A stretch of 6,715 nt of DNA, taken from an uncultured Sphingobium sp. Lineage in GTDB: Bacteria; Pseudomonadota; Alphaproteobacteria; Sphingomonadales; Sphingomonadaceae. Below, piece by piece: positions 1 to 4,738 of the stretch; the stretch's first letter is position 1, and the number at the start of each line of letters is the position of its first letter. Under the pieces are notes generated by a model. The model had not been told where the DNA came from. It saw nothing but the letters and a program-made list of their open reading frames with translations, and ran no database searches. Location: the NCBI GenBank assembly GCA_946479185.1, contig CAMLFF010000180.1, positions 1 through 6,715 of the forward strand, read 5' to 3'. The position numbers were made by a program, and so were the translations under genes.

Positions 1-43
1 CACTAATATGGGCCGCGACGCAGAGTGCCGCCGCTCCTATATC

Positions 44-72
44 TTGAAACCGGTGTTCTGCCTTCATAACCT
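44..72 (+). promoter_or_regulatory. Possible sigma70-type promoter for the 71-aa gene and perhaps mgtC-like gene
   Basis: TTGAAA at 44-49 resembles a -35 box. It is followed after 17 bp by TAACCT at 67-72, which matches a -10 box only weakly (three of six consensus positions). Spacing and position, upstream of the first plus-strand gene, are right. The rest of 1-113 shows no convincing coding region. Low to moderate confidence, because such pairs occur by chance. Confidence 0.3.
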
Positions 73-113
73 TGGCTCAGGCTTGCAGCTGTGTGGTAAA
101 GGAAAATTCGCTC

Positions 114-131
114 ATGGTTGACCCGACATGA
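114..131 (+). CDS. Possible five-codon leader minigene (MVDPT)
   Basis: ATG at 114 is preceded by AAAGGA (98-103), 10 nt away. It encodes MVDPT, and its TGA stop (129-131) overlaps the ATG at 128 as ATGA. The 71-aa gene has no Shine-Dalgarno sequence close to its own start, so reinitiation after this minigene is one way it could be translated. This arrangement can arise by chance in a few dozen bases, so it is a suggestion, not an established gene. Confidence 0.25.
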   Translation: MVDPT

Positions 132-343
132 AAACCTATACTTTGATTTTCGCGGGACATGAGCCGAACACCCCCTTGAAGGTCGAGTTCGACATCGCAA
201 ATCCGGCCAATTTATTCGATATCGCCGGGCAGCATGTAACGGAGCGGACGGCGGAATTGTGGGACGGCGCAACCTTCATCGGAGAAATTCGCCGATCGAA
301 CACAGGACATTGGCGGCTGAGCCATCATCAACGCGTCAAATAG
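128..343 (+). CDS. Small conserved-looking hypothetical protein, 71 aa
   Basis: Family not recognised. The protein is soluble, with no signal peptide or membrane segment. It has a beta-rich look: it opens with MKTYTLIFAG, followed by acidic and hydrophobic stretches (VEFDIANPANLFDIAG), then an AELWDGATFIGEIRR segment and a basic end. That pattern suggests a small beta-sheet domain, but no catalytic motif is visible. The start at 128 is forced, because an in-frame stop at 119-121 lies just upstream and the next Met is absent. There is no good ribosome-binding site directly before it, only a short upstream minigene overlapping as ATGA. The MgtC-like gene begins 43 bp downstream on the same strand, so the two may be co-transcribed. 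The codon pattern fits a real gene; the function is unknown. Confidence 0.7.
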   Translation: MKTYTLIFAGHEPNTPLKVEFDIANPANLFDIAGQHVTERTAELWDGATFIGEIRRSNTGHWRLSHHQRVK

Positions 344-386
344 CGATGTTGATGGTTGTGCTGGGTAGTCGATGAGGGGGGAGTCC

Positions 387-872
387 ATGATTTCGCAATT
401 CTTCGAGAATATTCAGCTCAGCTTTCTGCCGCATATCTTCTCGCTCGCCTTTGCCTATCTCCTCGCCTTTCCCATCGGCTGGAACCGCGAGAGCGAAGAG
501 CGCAGCGCAGGCCTTAGAACCTTTCCGCTCGTTGCGATCGCGAGCTGCGGGCTAATTCAGGCGTCCGAAGGTTTGACCCAGGATAATCCCGAGGCAATGG
601 CGCGCATCATCGAGGGGCTGATTACCGGCATGGGGTTCATTGGTGGCGGGGCGATCCTGCGGCTGAAGGACTCGGTGAAGGGCACGGCCACGGCCGCCAG
701 CCTTTGGGTGACCGGCGCCATCGGCATTGCCGTGGGGCTGGGCGTTTATGATGTTGCGATCGTGCTCGCCCTCGTCACCATCTTCACCTTGAGAGCGCTT
801 TCGCCGCTCAAGAAGATCGCTCACCCCGGCGAGAAGCCAATCGGTGAAGAGGTCGATTCCGAAGCTGGCTGA
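387..872 (+). CDS. MgtC/SapB-family inner-membrane protein, short form
   Basis: A 161-aa integral membrane protein with the hallmarks of the MgtC/SapB family. These are a GWNRE motif at residues 31-35 after the first helix, AGLRTFPL at 41-48, the glycine-rich GMGFIGGGAI at 81-90, and GTATAASLW at 99-107 followed by another glycine-rich helix pair. About four membrane segments are expected (roughly 14-31, 46-60, 75-92 and 103-136). It lacks the C-terminal ACT-like domain of classical Salmonella MgtC and ends in a short charged tail. Family members are linked to magnesium stress, acid tolerance or modulation of membrane ATPase; which applies here cannot be read from the sequence. The ATG at 387 is preferred over that at 372 because the purine-rich GAGGGGGGAG (374-383) sits just before it. 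The 43-bp gap from the preceding gene is too small for a Mg2+-sensing leader. Confidence 0.9.
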   Translation: MISQFFENIQLSFLPHIFSLAFAYLLAFPIGWNRESEERSAGLRTFPLVAIASCGLIQASEGLTQDNPEAMARIIEGLITGMGFIGGGAILRLKDSVKGTATAASLWVTGAIGIAVGLGVYDVAIVLALVTIFTLRALSPLKKIAHPGEKPIGEEVDSEAG

Positions 873-893
873 GCCCTGTGTCCTTAGCAGGGC
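873..893. terminator. Weak hairpin between convergent genes
   Basis: GCCCTG (873-878) and CAGGGC (888-893) form a perfect 6-bp stem with a 9-nt loop. They lie immediately after the MgtC-like stop codon and before the end of the minus-strand 48-aa gene. The symmetric placement in a 27-bp convergent gap suits a bidirectional terminator. However, no T-run follows on either strand, so intrinsic termination is doubtful. Confidence 0.3.
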
Positions 894-899
894 AGGCGA

Positions 900-1046
900 T
901 CAATCCTTCTGATCAGTCCGCTGCTTGACCTTGTTCGGCAAATTCTTGCCCTTGGTGCGCCGCGAGGGGATCTGCACCGGATTCTTCTTCTTCCACTCGG
1001 CCCAGGTCATTGGCCCATCGGGCGTGTCGATCATTTTGTCGTCCAT
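900..1046 (-). CDS. Small basic hypothetical protein, 48 aa, minus strand
   Basis: Reading the minus strand from ATG at 1046 to TGA at 900 gives a 48-aa protein. It starts MDDKMIDTPDGPMTWAEWKK and continues with KNPVQIPSRRTKGKN and a Lys/Arg/Gln-rich tail. The acidic start, the TWAEWKKKNP core and the strongly basic C-terminal half look like a genuine small cytoplasmic or nucleic-acid-binding protein, and the codons are plausible. I do not recognise a family. Any overlapping plus-strand reading here gives low-complexity, unconvincing protein. There is no clear Shine-Dalgarno sequence. Instead, a perfect 18-bp palindrome lies 2 bp upstream of the start codon, with a TTGACT hexamer (1081-1086, minus strand) further up. 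The gene converges on the MgtC-like gene, 27 bp away. Confidence 0.6.
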   Translation of the reverse strand: MDDKMIDTPDGPMTWAEWKKKNPVQIPSRRTKGKNLPNKVKQRTDQKD

Positions 1047-1048
1047 AG

Positions 1049-1066
1049 TTTCATGGGACCATGAAA
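1049..1066. promoter_or_regulatory. Perfect 8+8 bp palindrome before the 48-aa gene
   Basis: TTTCATGG (1049-1056), a 2-bp GA spacer and CCATGAAA (1059-1066) form an exact inverted repeat. It sits directly upstream of the minus-strand start codon at 1046. On the minus strand a TTGACT hexamer (1081-1086) would place the -10 region and transcription start inside this palindrome, which is typical for a repressor operator. A second short repeat, CAAGT/ACTTG (1079-1083 and 1088-1092), overlaps that hexamer. The -10 match itself is poor. The binding protein is unknown. Confidence 0.4.
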
Positions 1067-1115
1067 GCGACAGAAACCCAAGTCAAAACTTGCATGCTCG
1101 CGACAGAGTGAGGCG

Positions 1116-1149
1116 ATGCGCCTGCGGGCTGACGCTTGCGCGGGCGCAT
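1116..1149. other. GC-rich hairpin-forming inverted repeat in a divergent spacer
   Basis: Positions 1116-1126 pair with 1139-1149 over 11 bp, with a single G-T wobble and a 12-nt loop. On the plus strand it is followed shortly by ATTTTG (1154-1159), which resembles a weak terminator. It lies between the divergent 48-aa and 89-aa genes, so no upstream plus-strand transcript obviously needs ending here. A leader structure for the 89-aa gene is the other option. Confidence 0.35.
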
Positions 1150-1189
1150 GGGCATTTTGTCATATGGTCTTGTCGCGCGGGCTGTGAGA

Positions 1190-1211
1190 GGAGCCACGCA
1201 GGTTGGGCTCC
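1190..1211 (+). other. Second small hairpin in the leader of the 89-aa membrane protein
   Basis: GGAGCC (1190-1195) and GGCTCC (1206-1211) form a perfect 6-bp stem with a 10-nt loop, 47 bp before the chosen start of the 89-aa gene. It could be part of a structured 5' leader with the larger hairpin upstream. A stem this short is common by chance in GC-rich DNA. Confidence 0.2.
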
Positions 1212-1258
1212 GTCGCAATGTCGCGATGAGGAGGCCCAAACCTGGAGCTGGTCACATC

Positions 1259-1528
1259 ATGACGACGCGAACCAAATCGCAGGCTGTCAAAGAGTTCAAG
1301 CGCATGGTCGCATGGATCGGCGTGGCGGCAGTGCTGATGGTCGCAGGGGCGCTGAGCTACCTTGGTTCCCAGGGCGAACTCTATCTCCACATGGTTATTG
1401 CCACGATCCTTGGGGTGTTCTTTTCCACGCTTCTGGGGTGCGGCCTGTTTGCGCTCGCCTTCTTCAGCGACAAGAGCGGGCATGACGATAATGTCAGCGA
1501 CGTGACACGTAGAAGCGACCAACTCTGA
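1259..1528 (+). CDS. Small two-helix membrane protein, 89 aa, unknown function
   Basis: The protein starts MTTRTKSQAVKEFKR, a basic amphipathic N-terminus. Two strong hydrophobic helices follow: residues about 16-36 (starting MVAWIGVAAVL) and about 43-68 (starting MVIATILGVFF). It ends in a short charged tail (SDKSGHDDNVSDVTRRSDQL). The positive N-terminus and short linker predict a helical hairpin in the inner membrane with both ends in the cytoplasm. No catalytic motif is visible and I cannot name a family, although small proteins of this look are common in sphingomonads. ATG 1259 is chosen because GGAG (1244-1247) lies 11 nt upstream and the residues before it (MRRPKPGAGHI and earlier) do not look like protein. 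In-frame ATGs at 1136 and 1226 are alternatives. The gene is flanked by a divergent spacer and a 110-bp gap. Confidence 0.75.
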   Translation: MTTRTKSQAVKEFKRMVAWIGVAAVLMVAGALSYLGSQGELYLHMVIATILGVFFSTLLGCGLFALAFFSDKSGHDDNVSDVTRRSDQL

Positions 1529-1638
1529 TAATTATCTGGATCAACCTTTTGAATTTCCCCTGTTAGATCGCTACTGACAAGCTCTCGTAGCGCGGCGCAA
1601 GAATCGCGGTTGATTCATGACGGTGCGCAATAGGGAGA

Positions 1639-3300
1639 GTGGTCATTCCAAGCGACGCGAAGGCCGATGCGCCATTGTTCAGCCGCAGAGACATTCTCGG
1701 AACGGCGACGGTCTGCGGAGGATTATTGATGACGAGCAATGTGCGGGGCGCCACTGGCGAGCCGATCGTCGAGACGCGGCAGGGCAGGCTGCGCGGAGCC
1801 CGGACTGGCTCATGCATTACGTTCAAAGGCATTCGCTACGCCGTCGCTGAGCGGTTCATGCCGCCACAACCCCCTGCGCCCTGGAGCGGCGTGCGCGATG
1901 CGCTGACGCCCGGTGCCAGCGCGCCGCAGACCAATGCCAGTCCGCCGCCGGGGCCGCCCTATGTGATCCTCGCGCAACTGCCACGCCCGGCAGATGCGCC
2001 GCCGCCGCCTAAGCTGGCTGAGAGCGAGGATTGCCTGTTCCTCAACGTCTGGACGCCAGCGCTCAACGATGGCCGCAAACGCCCCGTGATGCTGTGGCTG
2101 CATGGCGGTTTCTTCTATAGCGGCACGGGATCGACAGCCGATGGCAGTGCGATTGCAGGGGCGGGGGATGCTGTCGTGGTCAGCATCAATCACCGCCTCA
2201 ATGCCTTTGGCTACACGCATCTGGCGGACATTGCCGGCGCCGATTTTGCGCATTCGGGCAATGCTGGCATGCTGGATATCGTCGCGGCGCTGGAGTGGGT
2301 GCGTGATAATATCGAGGCATTTGGCGGCGATCCCAAGCGGGTCATGGTTTTCGGCGCATCGGGCGGGGGCATGAAGACCAGCTTCCTGATGGCCAGTCCG
2401 CGCGCCAAGGGGTTGATGCACCGGGCGGGTGTGCAGAGCGGGCCTGGGCTGCGGTTCATGGAGCGCGATGCGGCCAGCGCTGTTACCGAGCGGTTGCTGG
2501 CGGCGGTTGGGCTCACGCGGGCTAATGCACGCGATCTAGCCACGATCCCGACGGAGAGGTTGCTGGCAGGCTATCATGCCGTCGCCACTGCCATGCCGCC
2601 CAAGCGCTTTATCGATCTGCCCTGCTTCTCGCCGGTCATCGATCCTGTGCTGCTGCCGCGCCATCCTTTCTCGCCTGATGCTGCGGCTCAGGCGGCGGCT
2701 ATCCCCATGCTCATTGGCTATAATGCGCAGGAGATGAGCTTCTTCTGGGGTAATGACCCTGAGGCATTCACGCTGGACGAGGAGGGGCTGCACCAGCGTG
2801 CGCAGACCTATCTGGGTGATCGTGCGGATGCCATCCTCGCGCAATATCGCGCGGCCGATCCGGAGATTACACCCGCGCGGCTCTATCTGCAGTCCTTCTC
2901 CGACTATTCACTCATGCTGCCTGTGCTGGCACAGGCGGATCGGCATAGCGTGGCTGGCGCAGCGCAAACCTTTGCGTACCGGCTTGATTATCAGAGCCCG
3001 GCGCTGGGCGGTAAGCTCGGTGCGCTGCACACGATGGAATCGGCCTTCGTGTTCAATACGCCCGAGGCAAGCCGCGCGTTGCTGGGGCCGGGCGATGCGC
3101 CGGTGACGCTCGCCAAGCGTATGAGCGATGCCTGGGTGCGCTTTGCTGCGACCGGTGATCCCAATGGTGACGATCTGCCGCAGTGGGATGCTTACACGCC
3201 GGATAACCGCGCAATGATGCTGTTCGATACGACCGTTGAGTTGGCGAAAGACCCTGCAGGGATGGCCCGCCGCGCGATGGCACCGCTACTCAACGCATAA
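1639..3300 (+). CDS. Tat-exported type-B carboxylesterase, 553 aa
   Basis: An alpha/beta-hydrolase of the carboxylesterase type-B family (the cholinesterase and p-nitrobenzyl esterase group), of normal length for that family. It hydrolyses a carboxylic ester; the substrate cannot be deduced. Visible motifs are FKGIRYA (62-68), the family signature EDCLFLNVW (130-138), the oxyanion-hole HGGFF (155-159), and GGDPKRVMVFGASGGG (229-244) with nucleophile Ser241. The likely acid is Glu365 (NAQEMSF) and the likely catalytic His is 464 (GALHTMES). The usual nucleophile elbow is GESxG; here the Glu is Ala (GASGG). An N-terminal SRRDILG motif (15-21) followed by a hydrophobic stretch and ending near VRGA (35-38) is a twin-arginine signal, so the enzyme should act in the periplasm. 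The start is uncertain. GTG 1639 abuts AGGGAGA, while TTG 1675, with GAAGG about 11 nt upstream, would also keep the signal. ATG 1729 would lose it. The next gene starts 22 bp on. Confidence 0.92.
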   Translation: MVIPSDAKADAPLFSRRDILGTATVCGGLLMTSNVRGATGEPIVETRQGRLRGARTGSCITFKGIRYAVAERFMPPQPPAPWSGVRDALTPGASAPQTNASPPPGPPYVILAQLPRPADAPPPPKLAESEDCLFLNVWTPALNDGRKRPVMLWLHGGFFYSGTGSTADGSAIAGAGDAVVVSINHRLNAFGYTHLADIAGADFAHSGNAGMLDIVAALEWVRDNIEAFGGDPKRVMVFGASGGGMKTSFLMASPRAKGLMHRAGVQSGPGLRFMERDAASAVTERLLAAVGLTRANARDLATIPTERLLAGYHAVATAMPPKRFIDLPCFSPVIDPVLLPRHPFSPDAAAQAAAIPMLIGYNAQEMSFFWGNDPEAFTLDEEGLHQRAQTYLGDRADAILAQYRAADPEITPARLYLQSFSDYSLMLPVLAQADRHSVAGAAQTFAYRLDYQSPALGGKLGALHTMESAFVFNTPEASRALLGPGDAPVTLAKRMSDAWVRFAATGDPNGDDLPQWDAYTPDNRAMMLFDTTVELAKDPAGMARRAMAPLLNA

Positions 3301-3308
3301 AAGAACAT

Positions 3309-3316
3309 AGGAGAGG
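3309..3316 (+). promoter_or_regulatory. Strong ribosome-binding site deciding the start of the NTF2-like gene
   Basis: AGGAGAGG ends directly against the ATG at 3317 but lies 6 nt before the ATG at 3323. The normal spacing favours 3323 as the true start. Confidence 0.7.
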
Positions 3317-3322
3317 ATGAAC

Positions 3323-4309
3323 ATGAACCAGACCAAGCTCGCGCTCACCGCAGCTGCAATGGCCATTTCGGGCGGCGCGGAGGCTCAGCCTAAGGGGTGC
3401 GACCGCGTCTGCCTGGAGGCGATTGGCGATCAATATCGTGCCGCCTTCATCGCGCATGATCCCGCCAAGGCGCCCATCTCCCATCGCGTGCGGTTCGTGG
3501 AGAATAATGTTGAAATGCCTTTCCCGGACGGCACATGGGATACGGTGACGAAGGAAATGGGAACGCCGCTCACGCTGTCCGATCCGGTCAATGGGCAGGT
3601 CGGCATCTATACGGCGATCATGCAGAATGACACGCCGGGCTATCTCGCGATCCGGCTGAAGGTGGAAGGCGAGATCATTACCGAGATCGAGCATATCATC
3701 TCGACCAAGCGGAACCTCTCAGCGCCGCCAACGCCCATTGCGGATATCGAGACGTTCGTCCGCCCGGCAAATCTCAACCAGCCCGTCCCGAAAGCAAAAT
3801 GCCGCTCGCGTGCCGAGATGGTGCGCCTTGCGGACGGCTATTTCGAGACGCTGGAGAATAATGACGGCACCATTCGCGGCACGCGCTTCTCACCTGATGC
3901 GACCCGGCACGAGAATGGCATGAAGTTCCCGGAGATCGAGAAGGGCTTCCTTTCGGGCCGCTACCTGTTCAACGAGCGGGTGCGCGACCGCGATCATTTC
4001 CTGGTCGATGAATATCGCTGCATCGTGATGGCGCGCGGCTTCATCGATCATAAGGGCATATTGGACGAGTATAAGCTGACCGACGGCACGCCCGCCCGCT
4101 CCATCTTCCGCGAGCCGCATAGCTGGGCGCTGCTGGAAATGTTCAAGCTGGAAGATGGCATGATCACGGGCGTGGAAGCGGTGTTCGTCGGTGCGCCCTA
4201 TAATATGCGCTCGCCCTATACGCTGAACCCGGACCCGATCCGTAACCGCCACGCCAAGATCGAAGCGCGTGAGGCGACGGCGCGGCGGGCGGCGAAGATG
4301 TCTGAATGA
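3323..4309 (+). CDS. Exported protein with two NTF2-like (DUF8021-like) domains, 328 aa
   Basis: The N-terminus MNQTKLALTAAAMAISGGAEAQ is a Sec signal peptide with probable cleavage after AEA, so the mature protein is periplasmic. The mature part contains two similar halves. Half one runs from CDRVCLEAIGDQYRAAFIAH (residues 26-45) through VRFVENNVEMPFPDG (56-70) to LKVEGEIITEIEHIIS (112-127). Half two runs from RAEMVRLADGYFETLE (163-178) through TRHENGMKFPE (194-204) to FKLEDGMITGVEAVFV (274-289). Each has the helix, cone-wall strand and final strand pattern of a SnoaL/NTF2-like fold. I recall similar proteins in bacteria and fungi under the label DUF8021, with no known activity; that name is from memory. 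The two cysteines of the opening CDRVC may form a disulfide in the periplasm. The gene follows the esterase by 22 bp with its own strong ribosome-binding site, so the two probably form one operon and may handle the same compound. Confidence 0.8.
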   Translation: MNQTKLALTAAAMAISGGAEAQPKGCDRVCLEAIGDQYRAAFIAHDPAKAPISHRVRFVENNVEMPFPDGTWDTVTKEMGTPLTLSDPVNGQVGIYTAIMQNDTPGYLAIRLKVEGEIITEIEHIISTKRNLSAPPTPIADIETFVRPANLNQPVPKAKCRSRAEMVRLADGYFETLENNDGTIRGTRFSPDATRHENGMKFPEIEKGFLSGRYLFNERVRDRDHFLVDEYRCIVMARGFIDHKGILDEYKLTDGTPARSIFREPHSWALLEMFKLEDGMITGVEAVFVGAPYNMRSPYTLNPDPIRNRHAKIEAREATARRAAKMSE

Positions 4310-4336
4310 GGCTGGCTCTGCGGAGGGAAGCCGCTA

Positions 4337-4349
4337 AAGGGCGTCCCTT
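4337..4349. terminator. Short hairpin after the esterase operon
   Basis: AAGGG (4337-4341) and CCCTT (4345-4349) can pair around a 3-nt loop in the 75-bp gap between the NTF2-like gene and the next gene. A T-run is absent and the stem is only 5 bp. It is a weak candidate for the operon's terminator, or it may be chance. Confidence 0.2.
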
Positions 4350-4384
4350 CGTTCGCGCGCATTCAAGCTAAGGATAGTCAAACC

Positions 4385-4738
4385 ATGTTGGCGATGATTC
4401 AACCAGTCGATACCTTCAAGGCAAATCTTGCGCTTTTGCCGCCCAGTGATGGGATTGCGCAGATTGATCTGGTCGATGACGCGGGCAAGATCGTGCACAG
4501 CATCCCCAATCAGCCCGGTAAGCAAGGCTCGCTGGCGCTCTATCATTACCTCCAGCAGGCCTGCGGCACGCTCGATACCGAGGCGGCGGAACATGGCCTT
4601 CAAATCTTCTCTGAGCATGTGCGCGAGGCGCAAAATCATCCGGGCGCGCATCCCAATGTCGATCTGTTGCTCGCCATCGTCGGCGGCGCGCCTGCGCTGC
4701 GTATCGATGTGATCCGTTCAGAACGGGAAGAAAATTAG
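4385..4738 (+). CDS. DUF2322-like small soluble protein, 117 aa
   Basis: A cytoplasmic-looking protein with no signal peptide or membrane helix. Recognisable stretches are FKANLALLPPSDGIAQIDLVDDAG (from residue 11), the NQPGKQGSLALYHYLQQ core (42-58), a helix with GTLDTEAAEHGLQIFSEH (61-78), and AHPNVDLLLAIVGG (88-101). The overall pattern, especially the PGKQGS turn and the HPN(V/I)DLL segment, matches my memory of the uncharacterised family DUF2322. That is an assignment from memory, and the family has no known function. ATG 4385 has AAGGA (4370-4374) 10 nt upstream; ATG 4394 is an alternative. The gene starts 75 bp after the NTF2-like gene, so co-transcription is possible but uncertain. 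Its last 21 bp overlap the end of the convergent permease gene. Confidence 0.75.
   Translation: MLAMIQPVDTFKANLALLPPSDGIAQIDLVDDAGKIVHSIPNQPGKQGSLALYHYLQQACGTLDTEAAEHGLQIFSEHVREAQNHPGAHPNVDLLLAIVGGAPALRIDVIRSEREEN

Noticed and set aside
1..121. Open plus-strand frame at the left edge ending at TGA 119-121
   Set aside because: The residues (Cys- and Arg-rich, 37 aa from ATG 8) do not look like a real protein end, and the region holds a plausible promoter. Taken as intergenic.
344..386. Mg2+-sensing leader or riboswitch before the MgtC-like gene
   Set aside because: Only 43 bp separate the two genes, with no stable hairpin visible. That is too short for a known Mg2+ riboswitch or an mgtC-type leader.
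909..916. CTGATCAG palindrome inside the 48-aa gene
   Set aside because: It is a short 8-bp palindrome inside coding sequence, expected by chance, and not linked to any promoter.
925..1485. Long plus-strand open frame of 186 codons
   Set aside because: It crosses the minus-strand 48-aa gene and then the 89-aa membrane protein in another frame. Its translation is rich in Arg, Cys, His and Trp with no domain pattern, as expected for a shadow frame in GC-rich DNA.
1810..2421. Minus-strand open frame of 203 codons inside the esterase gene
   Set aside because: It is wholly antisense to a gene with clear family motifs, and its translation is Arg/His-rich without recognisable structure.
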